Shown: piece after piece, positions 13,101 to 28,100 of the stretch
Numbering within the stretch: the stretch's first letter is position 1
Layout of the letters: each line of letters starts with the position of its first letter
Source of the DNA: Euleptes europaea
Lineage: Eukaryota > Chordata > Lepidosauria > Squamata > Sphaerodactylidae
Length of the DNA stretch: 64,000 bases
Direction of reading: 5' to 3'
Assembly: GCF_029931775.1 (NCBI RefSeq)
Contig: NC_079320.1
Location: forward strand, 78,758,656-78,822,655
Position numbers and translations under genes: made by a program
The notes under the pieces: model-generated
The model's database searches: none
The model's input: the letters and a program-made list of their open reading frames with translations, nothing else
What the model was told of the DNA's origin: nothing

Positions 13101-16100
13101 ATTTTCCTTACACTTTCTCCAGGGTGTCTTTGCTGCTATTCTGTTCCAGTCCTCCTAAAGAGATGCTTTTAATGAAACATACAATTTTTCCATTGCAGTT
13201 GAAGTTATGTTCAGCGCAACCTTCAAGAAGGTTTTTTTTTAAGTTTCTGATTTCTGTTAGGGTCTATTTGAACCCCCACCACCACACACACACTGGGTTA
13301 TAGGACCCCCTGTTTTGCCTGAGCAAGGGCTTAAAGCCAAGGATGAGTACTAAACAGGAAAAATATGGGCCTCATGGAATGCTTGTGAAAACGGAAGTCG
13401 CTGTGTTGGAAGCTTGTGGAAGCAGGTTATCTTAGGAAAGTCACATTCTCCATTTCATTTAGGCGCTAATATTCTGGTACTGAGAGCTACTGGATTATTT
13501 GATTCTGCAGTCTGCACAGAAATTAATATCGTTTGAAACTAATGTTTATAATAAGCACCCCCAACTCCCCAAAGTTATCCATCCAGACAATTTCTCATTC
13601 TTGTAAGAGTCAGGTAACACATTCTAATTTCACAAAGAACATTAGAGCTATCTCACCAGCTGGGACATTATTCAGTTTTGGAATGTACTCACCTGGCACC
13701 TGAGCTTTCATTCATGCTGTTGTTCAGGAAACTTCCAAAATCAATGGCGAGTAGTCCATTACTAGCAGACCTAAGTGGGAGGAAATCACCGTATCAACCA
13801 ATTTCTAATATTCTACACAGATATTATAGTTTCAGGTGGGTAGCTGTGTTGATCTGTTGTAGCAGATCAAAATTCAAGTCCAGCAGCACCTTGCAAGCCA
13901 ACAAAATTTCCAGGGCCTAAACTTTTGTGGGTCAAAGCTGAACTTTTCACTCACGAAAGAGTAGGCCTCTGTGTGAGTTGGAAAATGTTGTTGGCCTCTA
14001 TGGTGCTGATAGACTCATATTTTGTTCTGATATTACAGGATTTATGAAGATGCACTGCAAACCATAGAAGAGTTCGCATAGCCTAGTTTCTTCTCCGCCT
14101 GCTAGTGGAGGGCCAGAAATTACAGGTCTTTTACGCATGGCTGTTTCACTCACCGTCACCCCTCCGAAGACTTCAGGTCTTTGTGTTGATAATGCGTGCC
14201 ATTTCCGACAGTCAGAAGTCGCCTCGCTCTCCCCCTGCGTTTCCTCGCGTTTTGCCCGTGTTTTCAAATTTGAGATAAAATAGGTCACTGAAAACATGGG
14301 CAAAATGCAGGGAAACGCAGAGGGAGAGCGAGGGGAACTCTGACAGTAGGAAACGGCATGCATAATCAATATAAAGATCTGAAGTCATCGGAGGGGTGAC
14401 CACAAGTGAAACAGCCATGCATAAAAGTCCATAGTTTTCAAGAGTGCCAGGTGACTCTTGTAGCTAAGTTTACTAATCTCTATCAACAGGGCCTGAAGAC
14501 TTGCACTAGTATTATTTGCACAGTTCAGCTCCAAGGGAAAAAACCAGAGATGACAGCTGCAGACCCAGGCTTTATAACATGAGTTGCCGCTGAATTTCTA
14601 CAAAGTATGTGGGGACTAATTGGTGATTTAAAGCAAAAAACTAAGTTGGAAGACCAGCACCGCAGAAACCATTTTTATTTTTTTCCCCTAGCTTGGTAAC
14701 CACATTGAATAGGGGGATTTGTCCTGACTGGTGAATCCATGTAATGTTCTAACAAATAATCCTGCTCCCCCACCCAAGCTCTGGTCTTGATCCAAAACCA
14801 AGTCCTACACGGGTATCATTTCTATTTTTAAAACATTGGTAAGATTAAAACACAGATCTCTCAGTGTCTTGTCTACCCAAACACAATGCTTTCCCCCAAT
14901 TAGAAATGAGAATGTTTATAAATCTTTAAGATTTTCAAGACATCACAGCAGATCAACCTATGGCTACAGGTGTTTGCATGCCAATCATATTTTTACCCTA
15001 CTTAAAACGCTTTAATGGAATGGCCATCTAATGCTGTGCCACCTTGAAAGGTGGTTCTGTAGAATTACATCTAGATATTAAAAAACAAAACAAAACCAAG
15101 ACACTATTTCATACTATTGTACCTTGAAATATCTGTATGCCTCCTCAATATATATATTTTAGAAATGGAGTTTTCCAACATTGTAAACAAAATGTAATGC
15201 AAATTGGATGTTTTATCATTCCACCTGCAATGACAAACATTCCAATTAGTTAAAAATTAGATACACAATAAACAGACTGCAACGACACACTCACACACAC
15301 ATACTTACAAAAAGGGCAACTTAAAGAGCTGAGGTGCTGAATCCTCACTGAAAGGGAAAAGAAAGAAATGAGAACCAAACTGCAGAGGTACTATGTGAAT
15401 AAAAACAATTTATTCTTTATTATCAAAACAAAGCACCCAACTTTACCTTCTTGATGCTTTGTATAACGGCACGCAAACGGCCTGGTGTACAGATTTCCCA
15501 ATCACATCCTAGAGAGTAAGGATCAAAAACATCCAAGTAATGGAAAGAATCTGTCACAGCAACGCAACCCAATGCACAGGCCAGGGATGTCAAACATAAG
15601 GCCAGCGGGCTGAATCCGGCCACTTGAGAACATTTATCCGGCCCGCGAGCCAGCTGAGGCAGGCACCCCTCTCAATGTGGGCTGGTGAGGCATGGCCCGG
15701 CCCGACCAAGTGACATTTATGTCCTATCTGGCCGTTGTAACAATTAAGTTTGACAACCCTGGCGTAGACAGTACTCCAATCACAGGGAGGATACAACTAA
15801 ATGGGACCAGAGCATTAAAAAAATACACACACACACACACACATACTGTACAATTATTCTTTATTGCACAATTATTATTATTATTATGGCCTTTAAAATA
15901 TACTAAAAGTTGCCCAGAAGGAAAGGCAGAGAAAGAAAGGGGTGTAAGGAAATTATTCTGAATGTAAAAAAACATAGAATCATAGAGTTGGAAAGGACCA
16001 CCAGGGTCATCTAGTCCAACCCCCTGAACAATGCAGCAAATTCACAACTACCTCCCCCCATACCCTCCGTGTCTCACTGTGACGGATAAGGGGTTACTCT

Positions 16101-19100
16101 GCAGCAAGAGCTGACAGACCAAGAGTGGGCGGAGCCAGAGAGCTGACGCTCTGAGAGACAGAAAGCATTCGAAGCTTGGGACCCAGCCTGAGAGAAGGCT
16201 GTGATAGATTGGAAGTTTAGGAACCAGCCTGAGAGGAGGCTGTGAAAGGAGTCCTAAGATTGGAACCAGCCAGAGAAGGCTGTGATAGATTCTGAGCTTG
16301 GTAGCGAAACTGAGCAGAAGCCAGACTGTACTCTGCGAACCTGAGGGGTTCTGTTAAAGCCAAAGCTATTGACACACACACACAACCTGTGGTAGTGACA
16401 GGAGTGAGAATTGGGTTAGAGAGGGCCCATTCTCAGATCACAAAGGGGAATTAGTCTCTGAGGTAGAGCTATTCCAGTAGCAGGGAGGTGTGGAGGATTA
16501 CAGCTACTGGGTGGGGTAGTCAGAGAGAGCTAGGCTGGGGACAGAGTGAGAGTCTGAAGCTTTATGGCAGTTTTGAAAGCTGAACGTCTGAATAATAGTT
16601 CTGTGAGGTAGAACTAAGCTTGAGAACTGAGAACTAAAAGTAACTTGAGTAAAGGGAACATCTAAGCTATATCTCTAAAGCAATCTTGCTTGTATCAATC
16701 TAACTCTGAGTTTTCCCTCCAAAATATTCTGCCTTTTCCTTGAAAACCTATTTCTGTGAGTTCTGTTAAATAAACTTCGCTCTTTTGTCTGTTTAAGTTG
16801 AAAAGCCTCTTGTCTCCTATTTCTCACTGAGGTAAATACGGGTGTGGGACTGGAGGAGGAGAAGGAAAATAATTCTCCTCACAAATATACTCAGGCCAAT
16901 GCCTTTTCCCCTCAGCATATACGGCAGGGCTGAGTGAGTGGGATATTGAAGTGGTTGGAAGGGGGGTGCGTCATACTCTCCTACTCCATGCCCAGAAGAT
17001 GGCAAAAAACCTTCCAGGATCCCTGGCCAAACTGGCCTGGAGGAAAATTGCTTCCTGACCCACTCTAAGGGAAGGGTTAAGATCTCCCTGACCTACCTGC
17101 CCTTCCTCTACTCCCTCCTTGCAGGCTTCGGTGGCCACTTTTCAGACAACATACACATTAGGGAAAGGTGACACACTACACTCTGTATAACTTCCCCCTA
17201 AGCTGAATGTCTTGCTCACAATGTCAAGGAAGCAGCTATAAACCTCCCACAAAAATCAAAACCCAACACAAAACAAACACTTACAGCTGGCTTTTGTAGA
17301 CACTGGTCAATGATGCCCTCCATTCGCCGTTTTACAAAATGTAGTGACTTCTGAGGATAGTATGGAAACAATAAAGGGCTTTCTGTGGGGGAGAAAAGGA
17401 GTACTTAACTCAAAAAGTAATTAAGCTGTGGCACTCTCTGCCACAGGATGCAGCAAACCCTGCTAGTTTAGTTGGCTTTAAAGGGGGATTAAACAAAATC
17501 ATAGGTGATAAGTGTGTCAGTGGACTATGAGCCATGATCAGCAAAAGTGAACCTCCAGTTTTAGAGGCAGTAACCCTCTTGAGATCAGTTCTGACAGGCA
17601 ACAACCGAGGAAAGTTTTGGCCTCCACGTCCTGCTTGTAAGCCTTCCTGGCCTTCCACCATGTGAAACTGGATGATCTATTATATGGACCCCTTGGTCTA
17701 ATCCTCCACAGGTGCTCTTATTTTCTATCAAAGATTCAACCCAGGTAGCATGCCTTCTAGGCCCTTCCGCATCTGAAATAACCCCATTTGAATGATTAAT
17801 ACATATAAACAGCTCTAAGTCAGACTGGGAAACGCAAACTTCCTGGTTAGCTGACTGTGGACCTTAAATATATGTATGAAGGTTTCCTAGAGGAAAAATC
17901 TTGTGTTTTAATTTAAATTGGAAAGCCACTTTCAGAGATCAAAGATGGCCATGCATGTACAGGTTGAGTATCCCTTATCCAGACTGCTTGGAACCAGAAG
18001 TGGTCCGTATTTCCGATCTTTCTGTATTTTGGAATTTTTGCATATACATAATGAGATATCTTGGGGATGGGACACAAGTCTAAACACAGAATTCATTGAT
18101 GTTTTATATATACCTTATACACATAGCCTGAATGTAATTTTAAACAATATTTAAAATAATTTTGTGTACACTGAACCATCAATGGCGCTGCTGAGGTCCT
18201 GTAAGCAATGCCTTCATGCCAGCTCAAAAGGTCCGGTTTTCAGATCAGTCCAGATATCGGATGTCCGGATAAGGGATACTCAACCTGTATTGCATCTCTC
18301 TCTTTCACTGGGTCAGTTCAACACCCATGCAAAGAAGAAATAATATGCACCCAACAGGTGCTAAAGCTTTCTAGAAATTCTACCCCCGAAATTTCTTTGA
18401 AAATCTGCAGTTTAGAGCTACATCATTTGTGTGCTGTATGTGCGTGTGGGATCAGCAGAACTAAAATTTCGATCCAGCCTTAGACAATTTTTTTTTTTTT
18501 TTGGTGGGGCCAGGGAAGCAAGAATAAGTAAACAGCAGGATGGAGTAGTCAACCATATTGTCAACATCAAATTGTCCTTCAATTAAAAGAGTTGACTTTT
18601 CCCCTGAATCGGATGGAATAACCGGGACTTGTGGTTGCGATTCTGTAATTTATGCCACAGCAGCAAGGCAAAAAAAATGCAAAACTGTAAACTTCTATGT
18701 AAAAGAAATGGGATGTGAAGAAACTGCAAGACGTATGCAGCACATGTAATGAATGACCTCAGATGGGATAATTCTTCCCCCTGAATTAGGAACAACGGTA
18801 TTTTCAAATTTCAGTTTCAGAATACTTATGACTTAAGCTAAGACTAGTAGAATGATTACTGTTTAACTATCATCATTATTATATCATATACTGCTTATAA
18901 CTACTAATGATGTTTTAAGGTGAGTTGCTTATAATATTATTGTTTGTTATACTTTTATCTTGTCTTCTGATGTAATGGATGCAATTATAATTGCTGTCAA
19001 GTTATGGGTTTTTAATTTTTCTTTCCCTTTTATTCTTCTTTTATTGTTTTTATGTATCTACAAAAAAAAATTAAACCAAATTTTAATTCGCTCGCTAAGA

Positions 19101-22100
19101 TATTTTATATTAGTGAAATACCCCTATGACTATTAATGGCTTTACTGTATATTTCTAAATACACTGTGGTTCCGAGTGCAAAATTAACCCACTTTATGGG
19201 TCAGATCCAGCAAGCTCAGTCCCCCCCACATTCCTCTCTTTCTTACAGCCCCTGTCCCCCATGGCTTTTGTTTATGCAAGTCCCATCACTCCAAGCAAAG
19301 CCTTTTTGGTGTTGAAAGGGGCGTGTCTGGGGCTGGCACAGCTCTCCCTACACTCACCCGCAGCTCTGGGGGCCAGCCAGGAGGCCACAGCAACATCAGG
19401 GCCGGAAGAGCTCCCCCCCGCACACCCACCGTTACTGCCGGGATCAGGCTGGGCAGTTGCAGCAACGTGGGCAGGCAGGAAAAACCCTCCCCACACCCAG
19501 ACAGCTCAGCAGGACAGTGCTGGAGAGCCACAGTGGCAGCGAAGCATGGAAGCAGCCAGGGATGACAGGCAGGGTGAGCCCAGTCAGACTTGGGGGGGGG
19601 GGGTTAGCCAGGAAGAGGCCTTGCCAGGATATCTAGGGACAGCTGCCCAGGGTGACACAGCCATCACAAGCCAAAGGGGCTAGAGTGGGTCAGGAGCCAC
19701 AGGATGGTGCCGAGTTATTTTCTGTTGCCCAAGAAGGTCGGACCAGAACCAACAGGTTGAAATTAAATCAAAAGAGTTTCCGTCTAGACATTAGGAAGAA
19801 TCTTCTAACAGTTAGAGCGGTTCCTCAGTGGAACAGGCTTCCTCGGGAGGTGGTAAGCTCTCCTTCCCTGGAGGTTTTTAATGGAGGTTAGATGGCCATC
19901 TGTCAGCAATGCTGATTCTGTGACCTTAGGCAGATGATGAGAGGGAGGGCATCTTGGCCATCTTCTGGTCACTAGGTGTCGGGGGGGGGGGGTAGTTGTG
20001 AATTTCCTGCATTGTGCAGGGGGTTGGACTTGATGACCCTGGTGGTCCCTTCCAACTCTATGATTCTATGAGGGGCCTGGAGGCAAGCAAAGGCAGGGGA
20101 TGGCGATTTCCTGGGAGCTGCACAGGCCAGCAGGAGGTTGTTTTGAAGCCTCAGGTCAGGCAGGGACAATTAGGGAGCACAGAGGGAGGCTCCGCCCCTA
20201 TGTGGAGGCCTACAACTGAGGTCAGCCACGATATCATCGGTGCTGGCCTCCCGACCTTCACCCCCCATGCTACTTAATTAGGTTCACGACGTATGGGGGG
20301 ACCGTCTGGTTGCAATTAGTTTTAGCGGCAGCCATCAGTTTGGTGCCATCTGTTGTATTAAATGATTACCTGTAATGTTTTAATGATGGGTTCAGTGTTT
20401 TAATGAATATTTATTGGGCCTGTTGGCTGGTTTTAAATGTTATCTGCCCTGAGCCTGGCTTTGGCCAGGGAGGGTAGGATAGAAATCGAAAATAATAAAT
20501 AAATAAATTATATTGGCCGAGCCTGGGGTGGCCCCACCTCCAGGCGGGCCTTTATTAGGCACAACCCCAGGCCCGGGCCTGAGAGGACAGGCCCGGTCAC
20601 GCCTAAGCGAACAGAGGGTCGACCAAGGGCTGGGGGGAGGGGGCTAAGGGCGCTGTCAACCCCCTCTTCCCCTCTTGATGAGATGCATGTGGGGAGAGCT
20701 AAAGAGAAGGCTGGGGGGGCGTGCCCACCCCCGACTCCGACCCTGCAGGGGGCAGTCTGACAGGGATGCTCCCCCACCTTCACTACTTAAAAGCCACTTG
20801 GAGCCAAGACTATCAATAAAAAACAGAATAAAAAGGAACCACAGAAATTACTGTCTGACCAATTACTTAGTTTAGATACCTCACTTCATAGACCCTTCCA
20901 AGCCTATATATACACACAATCAGGCAAACTCTTTTCCCCCCATACACGTAACCTGCCACACTTGTTTAACTCCCATAACCTAGATTTACTCTTTGAATCC
21001 CTAGCACCCGTGAATCACCCCTATCCCAAGAGGATAAAGTACCTTTCAGATGGCTGCCATTTTGAAGGAAGTTAAACCACTGGTTTCCTTCTGTGTTAGG
21101 TGGGGATACGAGATCATCATCTTCATCTTTCAAATACTAAAACGAGTTGAACAACCGATTTCTGAACAAGACCAAGATCGTGCAATCGACTCGGGAGAAA
21201 ACACACCAGAAGTCTTTTGCTATCTTTCTCCCGTTTCATTTTGAAGACGATTACAGTGCAGCCCTACAAAGAGTTACTGCAGTCTGAGCCCATTGATTTC
21301 AATAAGCATAGACTGGAGGAGCCCTGCATAGGGGTCTAACAGCCACCGAAGACCCGGCCGGGCAGTGTTACCCCCCACAAAGTCATCTCTGGGAACTGTT
21401 TTATTATCCAGATACTCAATACGCCCCACTATCTGGGCAGAGTGAAACAGTTAATCAGAGAACCTTTGCCCGATGAAACCAGTGGCTGAAACTGTAGCTT
21501 GAGCATCTCATTATCAGAAGTTGTAAAAAGAGATTTTCCATCTCTTTCCTAAAGGCATCATCTGATACAGAGGACTACAGGGCCCATTTTAATTTGTATT
21601 CCCACACTGTTAATGTTGCCTTAAGAAAACCTGAAAGTATTCTTCTTTAGGACAACAGCATTAGTGTTATCAAGGACACCAAGAAAGTTACCAGTGGAAT
21701 GCTATGGACACTTATCTGGGAATAAGGCCCACTGGCTACTGCGGGACGTACTTCTGATTAAACCTGCATAACACTGGACCGTTAGCGTACCTCAGCCATG
21801 TCCCTGTATCACTGCAGTCCTACAGTTTGGTGGAGGAACTAGATGTAGGGTAGCAGATACTGGTTGGAGAACCCAATACCATACAAAGTAGGGGGAAAAG
21901 GGGAGAGGACGACAGACTTTGTACAAGAGAAGCAGCTAGCAGAGAGTGGGCGATTAAAGCACACACAAGTTCATTTAATTGCCTTAATTTAATTCAAATG
22001 CAGAGGGGTGATCTTTCTGTTGCAACTGCGAGACAACGTCTATTACAGCAAAAGTCCCCCCAGTGACCCTTTCCTTAGCAATTCACATCCTCATCTCTAT

Positions 22101-25100
22101 CAAGAGCCCCACAGGTTACCTGACCAACTCTTTCCACATTGAAGTATTTCCCTTTACGGTTGTAGAGTTCAGGGGCCTGAAAGCAAACACAGAACGCAGC
22201 ATACAGTTATTGGCTTCGCAAGCGCAATGTCGGGAATTGCTCAGATCTATTTAAAACACAACTCTGTGGGCCCCACACTACATCTAGTTTACTGCACCTG
22301 TGTTGGTTCCAGATGGGGGGGGATGTCCATCTTTATTGCAGAGTGGATGGGAAAGGCTCAGAAGCAAGAGCGGAAACCTATTTCTGACCCCAAATCCCAC
22401 CCACCCCCTTGCTGGCCCAGGGCAAACAGCCTCCAAATCCAATCAAACATCTAAAAACTGGTGGCTGAATCCAAAGCACTGCCGGCAGAGTGGAGCTGGG
22501 AGCACAGGACTTCCCAGACTCCCCCTTACTGCCACAGCCCTCTAAACTCCTCAAAAAAGAACAAGAGAAGAAGAGTTGGTTTTTTATATGCCGACTTTCT
22601 CTACCACTAAAGGGAGACTCAAACCGGCTTACAATCACCTTCCCTTCCCCTCCCCACAACAGACACCCTGTGAGGTAGGTGGGGCCGAGTTGTGAGAGAA
22701 CTGTGACTAGCTCAAGGTTACCCAGCTGGCTTCATGTGTAGGAGTGGGGAAACCAACCCAGTTCACCAGATTAGTGTCCGCCGCTCATGTGGAGAAGCGG
22801 GGAACTGAACCCGGTTCTCCAGACCAGACTCCACCGCTCCAAACCACCGCTCTTAACCACTACACCACGCTGGCTCTCAAAGAAGAGTAGGTTTTTATAG
22901 CCCGCTTTTCTCTACCTTTTAAGGAGTCTCAAAGTGGCTTATAATCACCTTCCCTTCCCCTCACCAAAACAGACACCTTGTGAGGTAGGTGGGGCTGAAA
23001 GAGTTTGGAGAGAACTGTGACTAGCCTAAGGGCACCCAGCAGGCTTCGTGTGGAGGAGTGGGGAATCAAACCCGGTTCTCCAGATTGGAGTCCGCCGCTC
23101 TTAACCGCTACGCCACGCTGGCTCTCAAAGTTTCACTCGTGGGTTCAAAGGACCCTCAGGAACAGCAAGGAGGACGAAGCGGGGATCTGCAGTGAATGAG
23201 GGAACCAGCAAAAGTCAGTCTCCCCTCCTCCGACAGAAGTGCCGTTCCATGAGTGTTTCTGTCATTCCACTGGTGGAATCACAGAATTGGGGAATGCAAT
23301 CCTGGATGTGTTTTTGGAGGAACACAGTGTGGTGAAGCCATTTACCTCATTGAAGTGCTCAGTAAGAAAATCAGCAACAAAAGTGATGTCTTTCTGAGTC
23401 ATCTACGAGAAAGAATTTCGAATTTTGTAAAAAAACACATACAAAGTGCAATACACCTTAAAACTCCTTTTTAGGCAGCCCCCCCCCCCCGTCCCGGCAA
23501 CTAATAAGTAAAAACCAAAAATTTCACCCTGGTTTTTTGAAAGCTATTTATTTTGACAAACGTGACAAGAAGGCTACCTTGTTCAGCTCTGGAGGGACAT
23601 GCTCTTCCGACATTCTTAGCATAGCTGGAAAAGAAGGAATGACCACATTTTGAAGAGATTAATTCACATCCTCGCACCTCCGATGCAAAAGAGAAAAGCA
23701 GCAGTTACAAAGGAGGAAAGAAACCTGCCAAGGCTGAGGCTAGAGTAAGGATGTCAAAACCACAATCCACGTAATACCTTTACTGGCACCAGCACCAATA
23801 ACACAAATGTGCGTATAAGCTTTCAAGTGAATTCTGGTTTGTTGCTGGATTTTGAATTTGGACAAACCTGGCTGCAAACAACTTTTGGCTAGAATAAAGG
23901 ACTGAGGAAATAAAGTCTCAGAAGCTAGCCAATCGCCGCAATAGCTAATTTCTAGCTATTCTAGCTGTTCTCTGAGCCTTCACTGTCTCCATCTACACAG
24001 TTAGAATTAAATAGCATCTTTAATGGATGGGGATATTGCAGATGACCCTTGAACAGCACACTTTGCAAAGGATTCTCTACCTGACCAACTCAAGTTAAAA
24101 CAATTTACAGAATGGATCACGCAGAAAACAAAAATTGGAATGAAACTGAAGGCAGCAGGACTTCTCCGCTCTGACTTTGGGCGCCAATCATAAAACCTGG
24201 AGCAGGAAGGAAACAATAGTAATCTAACACCTTTTTTAAGTAGGGCCCATGGAGCTATCACAATTAAATACTAGATTCCATGGATCCAGCGCACTAGTGC
24301 AGAGGTTCCCAAACTTTTTGAGTCACGGAGCACTTTTCAGGAGATAAATTCGTCACGGAGTACTAATTTTCACCTCGCACTATATACTAAACAGAACGAC
24401 AGTAGTATTTTTCTTTCCAATCTTTACGGAGCACTAGGAGATATTTGTGGAGAACAAAGTGCTCCTTGGAGCATAGTTTGGGAACCCCTGCACTAGTGAA
24501 TGCACTTTCCTCCGGTGGAAGGAACCTGCCCCCAGCCAGAGTGGCTCTTCTCCCCATGGAAAAGCCTCTTGTATCAGGAGAAGGTTCCTTCCACAGGAGG
24601 AAAGTTCCTCCTCTAATGTAAGGGATCTACAGGATCCAACCCAGCTTGTGCAAGCTCTCCATGTTGGTTTATGGTTACTCTTTGTTACCCCTGGGTTGCT
24701 CTGTGCTTTTAATGTCTCGATAAGCTTGTTTTGCTGGTTTGCATAAGCTGCCGTGAGCCAACTGCAGGCTGTGGGAAAAGGAGGATATACACACTTTGAT
24801 AAATAATAAAACTAGCTGGTATAATTTCTTGTATTTTTCTTACCCACATACAGCCATCGGAAAAAAGCTTTGAAGTTTTTCATACTGCTGTCTATAACTC
24901 TGCAGAGAGAACACAGTGGCAGTTAAATGCATATTTCAAACATGACTCTGATAGCGATGAATGCCTTAAGCGGCATTTCTCAGGACCGCCTCCTGCATTA
25001 CTGTTACCACAATAGGTTTAGAAAACAATTTTTGCTGTTGTTGTTTTGTTTGTTTCATGTTTTTGTGTGTTCCTGTGTTTGTGAACTGTGATTGTATTTA

Positions 25101-28100
25101 TTTTTGTTAATAATTTTTTTTAAAAAAAGAATTAATTACGGAACTTTTAACACCCATCCTTCTTTGGAACAGGAATTACTCAAAACTAAGGAAATGGGAC
25201 AGAAAGCTATTTTAGAAGAAGAACATATCAATTCCCGCATCACACAGATCTTAGCTAAGGTAAAATCTGCAGGAGATCATTCACAGTGGGAAACTTTGCT
25301 CGGCTGGTCCCCTACTGCCACAGGAGTTTTTAATGTAATGCTTCACCCCATTGTGGCAATACTAGTATTTAAAGGGGTCATATTGCTTGCCAAGTTTGTC
25401 ATCTTGAAATATCTTCGGAAACAAGCTCTCAAACTATACGCCCTGGAAAAGAAGGAACACCTGACATCCCTTCACATCCCCCCCTCCCTCCAACACAAAA
25501 ATGAAAAGCCTCAGTTACAAAGAAGGAAACATGAGAGTTTTTTCACAGACCGAATGTGTGTCTATTAAGTGCCATCAAGTCACTTCTGACCTTTGGCAAC
25601 CCTATGAATTAAAGACCTCCATAACGTCCGGTCGTTAACAGCTACGCTCAGACCTTGCAAATTGAGGGGCGCGGCTTCCTTGACTGAGTCAATCTGTCTC
25701 ATGTTGGGCCTTCCTCTTTTCCTGCTGCCTTCAAACTGACTGTAGGAGATGAGTTATAGGTGTATTTATACTTGCATTTCAAGAAAAAAGGTGTGTTAAA
25801 GAAGTTCCTAAATAGTCCGTGTCCACTTAATCTGAGACTGAGTCAGTTATAATTGTGGAACAACAGGAATAAAAAAACAAACAAAAAACAAATAAGAAAT
25901 GGACTTGGTGGTTAAAATGGCCTGACCGGTCATGCTGAGCACAAGAATCAAGCTCCTCCACTACTCTGTGCAAACTGGCCACCAGGGAGCAAAACATGAG
26001 CCGCAACCAATCAGTCGCTGCTGAGGGGTCTGAGCCAAACAGCCCCTCCAGAAGCGGCTTGGCTCTTGCTGCAGCCTGACATGGGGTGGGGTGGGGGGCT
26101 CACCAGGAACTTTCCCAGTAAGTGAAATGGCACACCCTGTGTACCAGGGTTCCACAGGGCCAGCTCCACCTTTAAAGGGCTTTCAACCCACACTCCTGGT
26201 GCACATTGCAGTAATGTAAGGGCACAGGCACACTGTGCTGAAGTACAGATATTGCAGGCACATGGTCTGATGGGCACGAATAATCCCACATCATGTTCTG
26301 GAAAAAGATTCCCTTATTGTAATGCTTTGGACAGGGGCATCAAACATAAGGCGTGTTAGCCGGATCCGGCCCTTTGAGAGCTCTTATCCAGCCCGTGAGC
26401 CAGCCGAGGGAGGCAGCCCCCCCTCCACTCTCGATCTGAGCCAGAAAGTCATAGCCTGGCCCGACCAAGTGCCACTGATGTCATATCCGGCCCTCGTAAC
26501 AGTTGAGTTTGACACCCCTGGCTTTGGAGATACAACACATTTAAACCACCCCTCAAAACCAGGAGCAGTATTACCCTACATATGGCAGGCGAAGAGCGAA
26601 GGCCGAGAAAACCGCGGCTTGCCCTAATGCCGCTTAGTGAGTCCGTGTCTGAGATTTAAAGGCCACGCTTTTAGCCACTAGGCCCCACCAGCTATCAGTA
26701 GGCACACCCTTCCCCAGGCAAGCTGTTTCGCAATGCAGAATTACGCCCTTCCACGGACTTAGAAGGGTATCATCTCCGCTTGGGATTGAACTGTAAAACA
26801 TGAGAACTAGCAGCGGACAATAAGTCTAGACTGCAGGCCAAACCAGTACAATGCCAAGCTGTATTTTGGACAAATGCAGCAACGTAACAAGAGAAATGTG
26901 AATGCCTCTGCGCATAGCATTCTCGATTCATACATACTGAAGAAGCTCGTTTGCTTTCAGGATGAAGGAGCCCACGACGGTAATCGCTTCTGCAAAGAGA
27001 GTCAGCATTCATTTAAAGCCAGCTGAGTTTTTGAGCCATAATCTAGCCAGTCAGCCAGCAAGCGTACCTTCTATTCCCGTCACATCCAACCCAAGAGACT
27101 CATATTTTTGTTTCCACGACGCCATTCCTTTCAATTCACTCAAATGGTACAGCAAGGCCTCAGAGCCGCTATTAAAACAAGGCAGCAAAATTGTTTAATG
27201 GAGGATGCAGAGTTCTATTAGGAAAAAACTGAACATATTTTAAAGAACAAAGTGCAAAAGACTTAACATCAGTTGCACAGGACACCATGAAATCCACCCA
27301 CACTCTTGCCCCAAAGAGGCCTGCCAAGCTAGCTTGGTTCTTATTTTAAGTGGGCCTTTTGAGGGCAGGAGGGAGAAAACGGTGAAGCCGGCGTAGTTAA
27401 GAGCAGCAGACTCTAATCTGGAGAACCGGGTTTGATTCTCCGCTTCTCCACATTAAGCCTGCTGGGTGACCTTGGGCTAGTCACTGTTCTCGCTGAACTC
27501 TCTCAGCTCCACCTACCTCACAAGGTGTCTGTTGTGGGGAAAGGAAGGCTAACAATTAAAAACATAGCATTAAGCACATATCATAAAAGCAAGAGTAAAA
27601 TACATACCGTATATAAAAGCATGAAATCAACAATTAAAACAGAGGGCAGGAAGGAGAGGTCACTGAGGGAATGCCAGATTAAATTAAAAAGTCTTCACCA
27701 AGCGGCAGAGGATAGAGGGGGACAGATGAATATCCCTGAGGGGGAGTTCCACAGTTTTGTTGTTATGACTGAGAAGGCCCATATGGGAGTAGGTGCAAAC
27801 GTGGTATAGTGGTTAAGAGCAGTGGACTCTATAATCTGGAGTACTGGCTTTAATTCCCCGCTCCTCCACATGAAGCCTGCTGGGTGACTTTAGGCCAGTC
27901 ACAGTTCTCTCCAAACTCTCTCAGTCCCACCTACCTCACAAGGTGTCTGTTGTGGGGAGGGGAAGGCAATTGTAAGCCGCTTTGAGACTCCTTAAAGGCA
28001 GAGAAAGAGCAGGGTATAAAAACCAACTCTTCTTCTTTGTTGGGAACACCTTGCTCTGCTCTTGCTAATCTGCAGTTTATAAGTGGTTCCTTTTTATAAT

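Noticed and set aside
13780-15120. Apparent loss of an ANAPC4 exon between residues 567 and 602
   Set aside because: The exon was found at 15123-15224 (WNDKTSNLHY...ILRRHTDIS), so the gene is complete.
15830-15890. Possible regulatory (CA)n and (TTA)n runs
   Set aside because: Ordinary short microsatellites with no context supporting a function.
19261-19683. 140-codon GC-rich open frame
   Set aside because: No domain, low-complexity Ala/Gly/Pro content, adjacent to a CR1 tail; probably compositional.
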